The notes under the pieces: generated by a model | The model's database searches: none | Seen by the model: only the letters and a program-made list of their open reading frames with translations | Told to the model about the DNA's origin: nothing | Part shown: positions 1-7,979 of the stretch, piece by piece | Layout: each line of letters starts with the position of its first letter | How positions within the stretch are numbered: position 1 is the stretch's first letter | Source: Burkholderia sp. D-99 | GTDB lineage: Bacteria > Pseudomonadota > Gammaproteobacteria > Burkholderiales > Burkholderiaceae | Assembly: GCF_011605345.1 (NCBI RefSeq) | Contig: NZ_JAAOXM010000003.1 | Coordinates: 372,001-436,000 of the forward strand | Length of the DNA: 64,000 bases | Direction: 5' to 3' | Program-made: the position numbers and the translations under genes

Positions 1-793
1 CGATACTGTTACCGAGCCCGGATACAGAGTCTTCGAGGTCGTTGACTTCGTTTCTGAACTGAGCCGCTCGTGCAATTTCTGCGGGTGTCGGGATCAGGCC
101 CTTCCGGAGCGCGCGAGCCTTGTCTTCGTTGTACGTGCCCTGCTGCAGCATCGGCAGCAGGCCGCCCATACCGAATGTATCTGCGGCCTCACGCTGCGCC
201 TCGACTGAGCGCTGACCCTGAATTGCCTTCATGAGCCGCATTTGGATTGCGTAATAGTCGATCGATCCATCCTTGTTGGGCCGAATTTGAACGCCCATCC
301 TCTGCGCAACGACCGCCGCATGCGGGTCACCGCCGAACGCTGTGGCCCTGATCCTCATTTGCGACGAACTCATCGCCGAATCGAATTCGCTTGCGGCCAC
401 TCCCGCACGCTTCGCCGCGACGTGCCAGGCTGCAAGATCCTGAGCATTCATGCCGAGCAGCTTCGATGACTTGTTCAGCGCGAAACCGAAATTGCCGAAG
501 CGATTCGTCAGGCCGACGATCCCGGCCACCGTCCCGGCCGCGCCGAGCGCCGCGAGTCCCGGCACCAGTTCGACCACCTTATCGACGAGCGTATGCGCTG
601 CGCGCGCGGCTTGCTCAATACCTTTTGTGAGCTTTTCGATATTGCCGCGACCGACCGATCCGACGCGCTCGAACCGCTTTTGCATCTTATCGACCGGTGC
701 GGTCACTTTGCCGAGCGCGGCATTGATACGATTGATCACCGCGGTGGCATCGTCTTGCGCGCTGATACGTATGGTTAGGTCATTATTTGCCAT
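1..793 (-). CDS. phage tail tape-measure protein, N-terminal part (runs off left edge)
   Basis: An open frame of 264 codons starts at the ATG at 793 and is still open at base 1. It begins MANNDLTIRISAQDDAT, then has a stretch like the start of tape-measure proteins (INRINAALGKVTAPVDKMQKR), a small hydrophobic Gly/Ala segment (residues about 75-95) and a long helical region. Tape-measure proteins set tail length in siphophages and myophages and are ejected with the DNA. It is the last visible gene of the minus-strand element and follows its other genes. The in-frame ATG at 862 is an alternative start. I prefer 793 because the short upstream frame ends across it. No clear ribosome-binding site is visible. 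Confidence 0.75.
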   Translation of the reverse strand, partial: MANNDLTIRISAQDDATAVINRINAALGKVTAPVDKMQKRFERVGSVGRGNIEKLTKGIEQAARAAHTLVDKVVELVPGLAALGAAGTVAGIVGLTNRFGNFGFALNKSSKLLGMNAQDLAAWHVAAKRAGVAASEFDSAMSSSQMRIRATAFGGDPHAAVVAQRMGVQIRPNKDGSIDYYAIQMRLMKAIQGQRSVEAQREAADTFGMGGLLPMLQQGTYNEDKARALRKGLIPTPAEIARAAQFRNEVNDLEDSVSGLGNSI

Positions 794-884
794 GAGTGAA
801 TGTTGTCCATGAGTTTGGAGATTCCGTCGCCCGCCGCGGTTTGGACTTGATGCGAGGGACATCAAGGAAAGGAGCCGCTTCCAT
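783..884 (-). CDS. possible 33-residue phage ORF overlapping the tape-measure start
   Basis: A short frame from the ATG at 884 to the TAA at 785-783 overlaps the start of the tape-measure gene, as coupled phage genes often do. The C-terminal part reads like real protein (DVPRIKSKPRRATESPNSW). There is no convincing Shine-Dalgarno site, and the same frame is open upstream to the stop of the 369-residue gene. It may therefore be the decayed tail of a larger gene, such as a tail assembly chaperone, rather than an intact gene. Confidence 0.3.
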   Translation of the reverse strand: MEAAPFLDVPRIKSKPRRATESPNSWTTFTHGK

Positions 885-938
885 GAACGTCGACGGATGC
901 CGGTGTTTTGACCCACCGCCGGCTGGGGCACCCCGGTG

Positions 939-2048
939 TTAGCCGATGACGCTGCGATCGTTGTTGACGATATTGCGACCCGGTTGGTGCGTCCGAGTCG
1001 GCTTCTCGCGCGCAAGATCCATTTCGACCAGGCGATGACCGTCTTCGGTGCGAGGAATGTCGAGCCCGCGCGCCAGTTCAGCGCGGGATGGCGGCAACTT
1101 GCCTTCGCCGTGGATGACGACACTGCCAGCGGCAGCCCATCGGCGTGCCTGGGTCTCGTCGAGTTCGACGTCATCGCCGACGACGTAGGTGATCGATTTG
1201 TTGGAAATTACAGCACCGGTTGCCGCGGAAATCAGGCGCCCGCCGTGGACACTGATCGTCCCTCGAGCGACGCGGACGGTGACCTTCTGTTCCACTTTCT
1301 CGACGTGGCCAACGTACGCGCCGCAGGGATAGCCGCCCGACATGACGTCGGAGACGAGTTTGGAGGCACAGGTGTCACCGAATCCTTTCTGCTCGTATGC
1401 GGCCCACGCTGGCAGATACCAGTAGGAACGATAGTTATCGGTGTATTCCCGGGAGACTGCCGGATCCTTGAGACGCGAATGATCCCAGGGCACCCGCACA
1501 CCGGTCGCGCGCACGTCTTCGAGAACCTGTTTCCCGCGGCCCGGAAATACGTTCTCGGCGTCAGCTCGGATATTGAAGATCGCACGGTAAGCGAGCTCCG
1601 CACCGACCATCTCGACGACAGCGGATTCCATCGCGGCGACGGCGTCCAGATAGCGCTTCTGGGCCGCATCATGCGTTTCCATGATGTGCTCGGTGACTGC
1701 GGCGCGCCGCTCGGTTTCGAATTCGGCCAGTTCTGCCTGGGCGATCTGGATCGCGTCGTCGTACACCGGCAACGCTGCTCGCGAAACATCGGCAGCAGTG
1801 GTTGCAACGGTGCGGAGCGCCTCGAGCTGTTCGATCTCGGCATCGATCTTGGCCGTTTCCGGCTTGCGCTTCATAACCAGCGCCGTAGCCTCGAGATGCT
1901 GACGCGCGGCCCGGCGTTCGGCCAGCGGTTCATCATGATTGGTGGCCGCCGCGATCGTTGCCTCGGCCTGCTCGCGCTCGGTTTGCAGGCGGGAGATCGT
2001 TTCGCGATTCTTGTTGATTTTCGTCGACAGGGATTTGATGTCTTTCAT
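939..2048 (-). CDS. phage protein of unknown function, N-terminal coiled coil (369 aa)
   Basis: I do not recognise the family. Residues 1-120 are a long heptad-like coiled coil (MKDIKSLSTKINKNRETI...). Residues about 190-240 are rich in Tyr and Trp (EYTDNYRSYWYLPAW). The C-terminal third is beta-rich and ends in a charged tail. The gene lies between small hypothetical genes and the tape-measure gene, in the same direction, which suggests a structural or morphogenesis role. That is inference from position only. The upstream gene ends 12 bases before this ATG. Confidence 0.7.
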   Translation of the reverse strand: MKDIKSLSTKINKNRETISRLQTEREQAEATIAAATNHDEPLAERRAARQHLEATALVMKRKPETAKIDAEIEQLEALRTVATTAADVSRAALPVYDDAIQIAQAELAEFETERRAAVTEHIMETHDAAQKRYLDAVAAMESAVVEMVGAELAYRAIFNIRADAENVFPGRGKQVLEDVRATGVRVPWDHSRLKDPAVSREYTDNYRSYWYLPAWAAYEQKGFGDTCASKLVSDVMSGGYPCGAYVGHVEKVEQKVTVRVARGTISVHGGRLISAATGAVISNKSITYVVGDDVELDETQARRWAAAGSVVIHGEGKLPPSRAELARGLDIPRTEDGHRLVEMDLAREKPTRTHQPGRNIVNNDRSVIG

Positions 2049-2060
2049 GTGGTACCTCGA

Positions 2061-2450
2061 TTAGGTGGATTCAGGATTCGATTCGGGGGTGACTGCGGCC
2101 GCGTCAGCGCTCGCCTGGTCGAATTCGGCGTAAAGAGCAGCAGTCCGCGCTTCCGTCAACTGCCAAAACATGGGCATCCATTCGGGGTGGATGGGGCCGC
2201 CGCGTCCATTCGGGTGACGGATCCGGAGCCCCTCGTCGCGAAGGCGCACAAACAGCGCGCCGCCAGCATTGCCGCGGTGGTCATTGGCGGGATACAGCTC
2301 GGCGCGCAACGTGATCAGCGCGGCCATCTCGATGACGTGTGCGCCGAGCGCCTCCGCTGCTTGCTCGTACAGCGACTCCGCGATTTCGATTTTTTCGTCG
2401 AGACTGCGGAGAAGCTCTGCATTCGCCGCGTCGGAATTGGTTTGGTTCAT
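2061..2450 (-). CDS. phage hypothetical protein (129 aa)
   Basis: The start chosen is the ATG at 2450 (MNQTNSDAANAELLRSL). The frame is open further upstream, but that extension is Arg/Pro-rich and overlaps another gene in a different frame. The protein is acidic and mostly helical, with a motif HPNGRGGPIHPEWMPMF in the middle and an Ala/Asp-rich tail. No known family was recognised. It sits 12 bases upstream of the 369-residue coiled-coil gene and is probably co-transcribed with it. Confidence 0.6.
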   Translation of the reverse strand: MNQTNSDAANAELLRSLDEKIEIAESLYEQAAEALGAHVIEMAALITLRAELYPANDHRGNAGGALFVRLRDEGLRIRHPNGRGGPIHPEWMPMFWQLTEARTAALYAEFDQASADAAAVTPESNPEST

Positions 2451-2478
2451 GGTCTCGGGGTGAACGCGTTGGAAGGGG

Positions 2479-2895
2479 TTACAGCTCACCGCGCGCACGC
2501 TTGCCGGCGGCGATGATCTGGGCTGCCATCGAGTCGGCGGGCGGCGACGTGGTTGCGGGGTTGTCGATCTCGCCCCGGGCCATCCGGCCAGCGTGGACGA
2601 TTTGCTTGGCGAGTGCGGTCGAATTCGACGCCGAGGGCGGCGCCGCACGCGGGGATTGATGCGACGGATGGGTGGAGCGATCGAGACCCGTCGAACGGCT
2701 CGTATTCGAGAAGCCGCCCATGGCGGCAGAGAACGGCGCGGCAGCAGCTTTGCGTGCGCGCACCGGCTGCTTTGCAACGGGTTTCGGCGTGGCCTGAGTG
2801 GCTGCCGGGGTGACAGTCTTGCGGGCACCGCTCGCCGGAAGCGGCCGAGCCGTCCGGTTCGACAGGAATGCGGCGAAGGGGGAAGTCGATTTCAT
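2479..2895 (-). CDS. phage hypothetical protein with duplicated AG-x-x-ARGE motif (138 aa)
   Basis: A low-complexity, basic, Ala/Pro-rich protein starting MKSTSPFAAFLSNRTARP. Its C-terminal half carries the same short helix twice: ALAKQIVHAGRMARGE near residue 95 and MAAQIIAAGKRARGE near residue 122, the second at the very C-terminus. The repeated helix suggests a short binding module. The function is unknown. The gene lies between an HTH gene and a 129-residue hypothetical gene, all on the minus strand. Confidence 0.6.
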   Translation of the reverse strand: MKSTSPFAAFLSNRTARPLPASGARKTVTPAATQATPKPVAKQPVRARKAAAAPFSAAMGGFSNTSRSTGLDRSTHPSHQSPRAAPPSASNSTALAKQIVHAGRMARGEIDNPATTSPPADSMAAQIIAAGKRARGEL

Positions 2896-2913
2896 GGAAT
2901 CTCCTGGATATGG

Positions 2914-3132
2914 TCAGGCGAGGGCGCGACGCAGATCGCCGACGCGCCAGACGAGCGCGCCGCCTTCACGCAGCGGGGCGGGGACGGTGCCGGCGCGGAT
3001 CCGGCGGCGAACGGTCGACGTGCTGCAGGCGAGCAATGCGGCGACGGTGTCGATGCGAACGCGTGCGATGTCCGGCTTACCATCGATGTCGACGGGAGCC
3101 GGGGGGCACTGGGAGGGGATAGTGGCCATCAT
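2914..3132 (-). CDS. small AlpA/MerR-like helix-turn-helix protein (72 aa)
   Basis: The segment TVAALLACSTSTVRRRIRAG is a helix-turn-helix of the MerR/AlpA (excisionase-like) type, followed by the usual 'wing' and a trailing helix (ALVWRVGDLRRAL). Such small proteins act as prophage regulators or recombination directionality factors. The start is one of two adjacent ATGs at 3132 or 3129. Two strong inverted repeats lie just upstream (3201-3258) and could be its binding sites. A second protein of the same kind is encoded at 9205-9423. Confidence 0.65.
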   Translation of the reverse strand: MMATIPSQCPPAPVDIDGKPDIARVRIDTVAALLACSTSTVRRRIRAGTVPAPLREGGALVWRVGDLRRALA

Positions 3133-3200
3133 TGCTCACGGTTGAGTTGCGATGGCCAGACTTTGGCGAGGGCACGGCCCGGAGTCATGAAACGGGCCGC

Positions 3201-3258
3201 ATTTACCTCATATCCGGGAGTTGAGGTAAATAGCGTGCATGCTATCGAGATCGATAGC
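3201..3258. promoter_or_regulatory. two perfect inverted repeats upstream of HTH gene
   Basis: Bases 3201-3210 (ATTTACCTCA) and 3222-3231 (TGAGGTAAAT) are perfect 10-base inverted repeats with an 11-base spacer. Bases 3241-3258 form a second dyad (GCTATCGA, 2-base spacer, TCGATAGC) that includes the stop codon of the upstream gene. Neither is followed by a T-run on the minus strand, so operator or regulatory RNA is more likely than a terminator. The stretch is AT-richer than its surroundings. Confidence 0.5.
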
Positions 3259-3805
3259 GGCGATGGCCCGGCGCAATTTCATTTTCGTGAAGACCGGTCG
3301 CAGTTTCGCGCTTACTCCGATTGCGAGCTCGCTTGCTGCCGGCCGATGCCTTCTGCCTGGGTGTCAGGCCAAGCTCTGACGCTTTGCGTACCAAATAACT
3401 CCGGGCCCGGGGGCGACCAAGGCCGGCAAGAATTTGCATTGCCTGTTCGATCGAGGATCCGCGCAGAGCAATTTCGACTTCCAACACATTGAGCTGGTCA
3501 CGGCGAGCCAGCGTCGCACGCCGTTTTCCTCGAAAGAGTGCCTGCTCGGTCTGCGCGGGCGTGCTGGCCGCAAGCAGGGGGCCGCGTAACCGAGCGAGAC
3601 CGCGCATCACGCATCGCCGAAGCACCTGCCATTCTCGACGAAGCGGCGTGCGCGAACCGCGCGCGGCGATCCAGGCTCGCTCTGCGCGGTTCACCTGCTC
3701 GAGCGCATCGAACAACAGCAACGCATTGCGGCTCGTGCGCCATTCTCGAAAATATGACCACCCCGCGAGAATTGCGTCGTCGGACAGTTCATGCATCACG
3801 ATCAT
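3242..3805 (-). CDS. phage hypothetical protein, basic C-terminus (187 aa)
   Basis: The start was set at the ATG at 3805 (MIVMHELSDDAILAGW). A further in-frame ATG three codons downstream is possible, and the longer upstream reading would overlap the preceding gene deeply. The N-terminus is helical. A segment SSIEQAMQILAGLGRPRARSYLV could be a helix-turn-helix, and the last 40 residues are strongly basic. This composition suggests nucleic-acid binding, but no family was recognised. The start overlaps the end of the upstream 73-residue gene by 17 bases. Confidence 0.6.
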   Translation of the reverse strand: MIVMHELSDDAILAGWSYFREWRTSRNALLLFDALEQVNRAERAWIAARGSRTPLRREWQVLRRCVMRGLARLRGPLLAASTPAQTEQALFRGKRRATLARRDQLNVLEVEIALRGSSIEQAMQILAGLGRPRARSYLVRKASELGLTPRQKASAGSKRARNRSKRETATGLHENEIAPGHRRYRSR

Positions 3806-4010
3806 GTTTTGCTGCCCCCATCTGCTGAAGCATTGCCGCCACCATGAAACCACGCAATACAAGGCGCGTCGATTCGGGGAGATCGGCGCCGTGTTCGGCC
3901 AGTTCCGCAGCGGCAGCGAGGATTAGAGCGTTGACTCCCGGCAGGAGGCCCGATTGGCGTGCCTGGACGGCGATGCTCGATGCCTTGTCGAGCTCATCGC
4001 GCGCCGTCAT
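3789..4010 (-). CDS. phage hypothetical protein (73 aa)
   Basis: A small helical protein starting MTARDELDKASSIAVQARQ at the ATG at 4010, with a hydrophobic middle (GVNALILAAAAELAEHG). The upstream in-frame extension to 4136 lies in the preceding gene and is not used here. Its start overlaps the stop of the 131-residue gene by four bases (ATGA), as is usual in this operon. Function unknown. Confidence 0.6.
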   Translation of the reverse strand: MTARDELDKASSIAVQARQSGLLPGVNALILAAAAELAEHGADLPESTRLVLRGFMVAAMLQQMGAAKHDRDA

Positions 4011-4402
4011 ATGGATTTCCTCGATCGGGCGGTTGCTGCGTGTTGTGCCTGTACTCCGGCGCGCGCGATCTGAAGGCGGTCCCTGAAATAGCCAAGATCG
4101 GGCAGCAACGTGCTGATCGGCTGCCTCTCGATGCACATCACCACATGGTCATAGTCCGAATCCCGCCAATGTTCCAGCTTCGCCAACTCGTCAACGGCGA
4201 TCAGGAGCTCACGTTGGATTGTCGCAAGTTGCTCCGGATTGATGCGAGGACCCCACGGCCAGTAGGGCGCACCACTTTCCCGATCGACGGGTGAGCCTTT
4301 GCAATCATCCGGCAACGGCATCCTGCCGCTTTCGCTCGCCGGCGAACGCTTATTGACCCGGTTCGCATAGGGACCGACATGCTTCAGGTTGCGGGGGATC
4401 AT
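4007..4402 (-). CDS. phage hypothetical protein (131 aa)
   Basis: Starts MIPRNLKHVGPYANRVNKRS. The N-terminal 60 residues are Pro/Gly-rich and probably disordered, and the C-terminal half is helical (INPEQLATIQRELLIAVDEL...). No family was recognised. It overlaps both the upstream and the downstream gene by four bases, so it is part of the replication-region operon. Confidence 0.6.
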   Translation of the reverse strand: MIPRNLKHVGPYANRVNKRSPASESGRMPLPDDCKGSPVDRESGAPYWPWGPRINPEQLATIQRELLIAVDELAKLEHWRDSDYDHVVMCIERQPISTLLPDLGYFRDRLQIARAGVQAQHAATARSRKSI

Positions 4403-4713
4403 CGCGCACCTCCCCGATGTTTCCGGATGTTGTTTTTTTGAGGTGTGACATGTGTGACTGGTGTGACGGTGGCCGCAAACCCAATGCTGGCAAGGGTTTT
4501 CGCGTCACACCAGTTTGTCACACCTGCCTCCCGATGTTTTTCAGGTGTGACAGGCAGGGCATCGAAAATATGGTGTTCGGTGTGACGGTGTGACATGTCA
4601 CACCGAACGGTGTTACGCGGAAAGCCTTTACTGTCTTGGCTTCCGGAAATCGTCACACCTGCCACACCTGTCACACCGGTTTTTTTATACTTGTGGAGAA
4701 TTACCGTGCTCAT
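4399..4713 (-). CDS. phage hypothetical protein encoded across the GTGTGAC array (104 aa)
   Basis: Start at the ATG at 4713, overlapping the TGA of the large replication protein (ATGA). The protein has several Val-Thr pairs (GVTGVAGVT, AGVTNWCD, VTPVTHVTP) because the DNA carries many copies of GTGTGAC or its complement. The coding sequence may be constrained by the DNA repeats rather than the reverse. It lies between two coupled genes, which supports translation. Function unknown. Confidence 0.5.
   Translation of the reverse strand: MSTVILHKYKKTGVTGVAGVTISGSQDSKGFPRNTVRCDMSHRHTEHHIFDALPVTPEKHREAGVTNWCDAKTLASIGFAATVTPVTHVTPQKNNIRKHRGGAR
4443..4676. repeat. iteron-like array of 11 GTGTGAC heptamers
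   Basis: GTGTGAC occurs at 4443, 4452, 4461, 4545, 4580 and 4588. Its complement GTCACAC occurs at 4504, 4517, 4597, 4652 and 4670. That is eleven exact copies in 234 bases, with the dyad GTGTGACatGTCACAC at 4588-4603. Many extend to (A/C)GGTGTGAC. The array is directly downstream of the primase/helicase gene, where phage and plasmid origins often lie, so a replication origin or replication-protein binding region is the leading reading. Confidence 0.6.
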
Positions 4714-7337
4714 CGTTGCGCCTCCCAAAGTGCAGGGGTGAACACATAGACGCGGATCGTTCCCTTTCCAGGCAGGCGCTCGGATCGCTGGAATTTGCCG
4801 TCAGGCGCCGACCGAATCCATCCGGCGTCAACCAGTGCGCGCGCTGCAGCCTTCGGTTCGAAGCCGCTGCAGATTTCGCGTTTGAATATTTCCGGAAGAA
4901 CGAAGTACTCGGTTCCGGACTCGGTCACCCGCCTGAACCCGGCCCGGTTGATCGTCGGACGGTCGGATATATCGTTGAGATCGGAAAATCGCGATTCCTC
5001 GTGTGCCTCGAAGAACGCCTTCACGTGCGACAGAATCGTGTCCTGCTCCTGATTGCCCGCGCCGCCCCGACCGTCGAGCCAAACGGCGAAGCAGTCGGCA
5101 GCGGCACCCAGCGCGTCACCTTCATTCCAGCCGGTAATGCCCGCGGCGGTCGCGTACTCGCCGGCCAACCCGATCAGGGCGAACCGCTGGCAGACACGAT
5201 GCGCCTGGCCGCTGGAGTCGGCCGGCAGATTTCCATCAACAAACCGGCGGATCTCCTCCTTGAGCCAAATTCCGATTTCATCGCGGTCGCGGCAGAGTGC
5301 CTCGAGGAAGGCGACGGCCGCGGTGCCGTAATAATTCACGGCAGCTTCGTTGATCGCGGTCGACAGCTCGGCACCGCCTGCGACGCCGTGGAGGTGCTCG
5401 AACAGACCGAACCCGGCGCCCGCATCGGCTGGGATCTCGACCAGGCGCACCTCCTGGCCGGCTTTCGTCTTCTTGCCGACCGATTGCAGGTGCTGGCTCA
5501 AACCGATCTCGCCTGCCGACAGGAACAGAAGTTTCCAAGTCTGCCGAGCACGTGCAGTACCGGTCCGTCCCGCACGGGCCTTGCCGCTGCCGTTGGCGAG
5601 CATGTAGGCGATTTCCCCGGCTTCGCGTGCGTCAACCTGTGCGAGCTCGTCGAGCACGAGCAGCGTGTCATTGTGGAGTGATGCCAGACCCTCCAGACCG
5701 TTCGCCGTCGCACGCCAACGTTGCATGTATTCCTTGCCGCCGAATACGGAGCATGCCGCGCGGAGCGCCGTAGTCTTGCCCGAGGACGATTCGCCGACGA
5801 TGTTCAGACCCCCAGACTCCTGCCCGGAATACTCGAGCATCATCGAAGCGAAGGCCGCGGACACGGAAAGCAGGAGGCGGGAATTACCGACGCAGAATCG
5901 CGCAACGCCGGCCTTCCAGTCGTCGAGCGTGCCTGACTGCGAATACGTGCGCATGATGCTTTCGGCCTGGAAGATGACACGCTCGCTCGCCGCGCCGATT
6001 GTCTGGTCGGGAAACACGAACGCGCCACTGTGCCAGCCAGTACGCGTGACGCACCGTCCGCGTGCCTTCGGCCTGGCGCACGTGACGTACTCAGTCAGCT
6101 TGTTGCGCGCCTTGTTGCCCGGTGCGATGTCGAGGCCGAGCCGCGCCAGCTCGCCGCGCATGTCGGCTCCGTCCGACCGCAACATCTCCATCGGCATCGC
6201 CCAGACGTGCGGGTGGCCGTCGGCGTCATTCCACTCGAGCAGGCGCCCCCAGTTTTCGGACGAGCGATCCCGGACCAATGCGCGAACGTGCAACGGAGAG
6301 CAAATCCAGTGAGGCGTGCCATCGTCCTCTTCGTAGAACACGCCTCGTTCGGTCACGAGAAAGCCGGACGGGACGCAATTATCCGACTCCGTGGTGGGCG
6401 CCGCAGCCGGCTGCCGGTCGACCGCTGCATCGATGCACTGTTTCACCACGGCGAGGCCCTTGATGCAGTGCAGGTCGTTGAAATCGGAAACGCCGCTCGG
6501 TCGATCAGCTCCGAATACGGGAGGCGCCACCGTGCCGCCAACTTCCTGCGCTGCCGCCTGCGCTTTCGTCAGGCCAGGGTTTCCCGCGGTCAAATAGTCG
6601 TCGTCGGCGCAAACGATGATGGTTGCCATCAAATATTTGAGCCGTACCGCCTTCGCGACCGCCAGCAGGTTTCCCGCGTTCATCGCTGCGAAAACGGCAT
6701 GCCCGGTCGCCTGGTGCAGGCTGCATGCTGTTGCCCACCCTTCGGCAATCAGGATCGTGTCGCCGTCGTTGGGATCATCGCCGACCATGCAGAAGCAACC
6801 GGCTACCCGGCCGCCGCTCTTGAACCGCTTCGCCCCGTCCGGCTGAATGTACTGTGCCGAGTGCAACGTACCGTCGATGTCGCGTAGCGGAATCAGCAAC
6901 TGGTTGCTCAGTTGCTTTGCTCCACGGGGGCGGATCTGCTTCGCGATCACGTAATCGTGATCGCTCCGAACGCCGCTAGCTTTCTCCCAATGGTCGGCGA
7001 CGGCAGCACGCGCCGCCTCCGCGTCACGGGCTTCCTCGGCCTCGCGCGCTACCTTCATCAACCGGATGCGGTTGCGAATCACCGCCCGTTCGGCGTCGGT
7101 CATTTCGTTCGCAGCCTTCGAGCACCACGTTTCGGACAGACCGGTGCGCCAGTCGCCGAAACTCCCGGCCGGAATGCCGTCACCATGCAGGACGTACCAT
7201 GCAGACTTCTTGCCGCGTTTGTCCTCCGGGCCGTCGAAACGGTGCAGGCGTCCATCGGCGACAATTCCGATTGGTCGGAGGTCGTGCGCAGCCATCGCAG
7301 CGGAAAATTCAGTCTCAATGCTCACTACTTCGCTCAT
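4710..7337 (-). CDS. phage replication protein: Toprim primase plus DUF927-type helicase (875 aa)
   Basis: Two recognisable halves. Residues about 190-290 carry a Toprim fold: the conserved Glu in AEGWATA (E199), the DDD at 245-247 and DFNDLH (285-290). Residues about 320-700 are a DUF927-type P-loop ATPase, with Walker A GESSSGKT (515-522), Walker B TLLVLDE (558-564) and then an ANGSGKARA sensor-like segment. Such proteins prime and unwind DNA for phage or integrative-element replication. The C-terminus (about 790-875) looks like a winged-helix DNA-binding region. A good ribosome-binding site (GGAGGCGC) precedes the ATG at 7337. Start and stop are both coupled by ATGA to neighbours. Confidence 0.85.
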   Translation of the reverse strand: MSEVVSIETEFSAAMAAHDLRPIGIVADGRLHRFDGPEDKRGKKSAWYVLHGDGIPAGSFGDWRTGLSETWCSKAANEMTDAERAVIRNRIRLMKVAREAEEARDAEAARAAVADHWEKASGVRSDHDYVIAKQIRPRGAKQLSNQLLIPLRDIDGTLHSAQYIQPDGAKRFKSGGRVAGCFCMVGDDPNDGDTILIAEGWATACSLHQATGHAVFAAMNAGNLLAVAKAVRLKYLMATIIVCADDDYLTAGNPGLTKAQAAAQEVGGTVAPPVFGADRPSGVSDFNDLHCIKGLAVVKQCIDAAVDRQPAAAPTTESDNCVPSGFLVTERGVFYEEDDGTPHWICSPLHVRALVRDRSSENWGRLLEWNDADGHPHVWAMPMEMLRSDGADMRGELARLGLDIAPGNKARNKLTEYVTCARPKARGRCVTRTGWHSGAFVFPDQTIGAASERVIFQAESIMRTYSQSGTLDDWKAGVARFCVGNSRLLLSVSAAFASMMLEYSGQESGGLNIVGESSSGKTTALRAACSVFGGKEYMQRWRATANGLEGLASLHNDTLLVLDELAQVDAREAGEIAYMLANGSGKARAGRTGTARARQTWKLLFLSAGEIGLSQHLQSVGKKTKAGQEVRLVEIPADAGAGFGLFEHLHGVAGGAELSTAINEAAVNYYGTAAVAFLEALCRDRDEIGIWLKEEIRRFVDGNLPADSSGQAHRVCQRFALIGLAGEYATAAGITGWNEGDALGAAADCFAVWLDGRGGAGNQEQDTILSHVKAFFEAHEESRFSDLNDISDRPTINRAGFRRVTESGTEYFVLPEIFKREICSGFEPKAAARALVDAGWIRSAPDGKFQRSERLPGKGTIRVYVFTPALWEAQR

Positions 7338-7594
7338 GCGCCTCCCGTGCCTCGTGAGGACTGCTCAGCGATAGGCATACGCCGAGATACGTTGGCCGCG
7401 TGTGTGCCGGCGCGCATGTTTTCGAGTTCGATCGCGGCGAGTCTGGAAATGTCGGCCCCGATTCCGCAAAGGATTTCGACGCTGATCTGTGCGCCCGTGG
7501 GTTCTTCCGGGATCACGTCGAACAGCACCTCGAGCCGCTGGATTTTCTTGGCGAGGTTGTCCAGAGCATTATCGTCGATGAGGAATTTAGCCAC
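7334..7594 (-). CDS. phage hypothetical protein, GTG start (86 aa)
   Basis: The start is the GTG at 7594, because a strong GGAGGTG lies six bases upstream. The longer in-frame ATGs have no such site. The protein (AKFLIDDNALDNLAKKIQRL) is helical, with a possible coiled coil near the N-terminus. It is coupled by ATGA to the primase gene. No family recognised. Confidence 0.6.
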   Translation of the reverse strand: MAKFLIDDNALDNLAKKIQRLEVLFDVIPEEPTGAQISVEILCGIGADISRLAAIELENMRAGTHAANVSRRMPIAEQSSRGTGGA

Positions 7595-7979
7595 GCGACA
7601 CCTCCGATACGGATTCATCTGCGCGTTCAGCATAACGACCGGAGATTTCGATGCCGATTTCACACAACGAAACCAGGTCGCATTTCTCCGCGTCGCCACC
7701 GCGAGCGTAATAATCGATCACGCCGAAGATGGCACCGGTGTGGCGCAGGGCTTGCGCGCACTCGTCGAGCGACTCTGCCTCGAACCAGGTCGGCAACGGG
7801 GCGCTTGCGTTCAGCTTGCGCGTGAGCGCCAGTTTTACGGCGGCAGCGATCCGGCCGGCGTCCTCCGCGTCGATCTTCAGATCACCGTAGCTCGTCTGGA
7901 TAGTGAATCCGCGTTCCATAGCGGGAACCTGTTTCGCCAGTGCGTAGCGAAGCGTGTCAGCCGTGTTTGTGTCATGCAT
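7587..7979 (-). CDS. phage hypothetical protein (130 aa)
   Basis: Begins MHDTNTADTLRYALAKQVPA. It has a short beta segment (GFTIQTSYGDLKIDAEDAGR), then two or three helices. Cys and acidic residues (AEKCDLVSLCEIGIEISG) recall the next gene product (EILCGIGADISRL), so these two neighbours may share a short motif of the form C-x-I-G-x-x-I. Overlaps both neighbours by eight bases. Function unknown. Confidence 0.6.
   Translation of the reverse strand: MHDTNTADTLRYALAKQVPAMERGFTIQTSYGDLKIDAEDAGRIAAAVKLALTRKLNASAPLPTWFEAESLDECAQALRHTGAIFGVIDYYARGGDAEKCDLVSLCEIGIEISGRYAERADESVSEVSRG

Noticed and set aside
936..2516. 526-codon plus-strand frame through the phage structural region
   Set aside because: It is antisense to the 369-residue and 129-residue minus-strand genes, has Arg/Gly-rich shadow composition and no ribosome-binding site.
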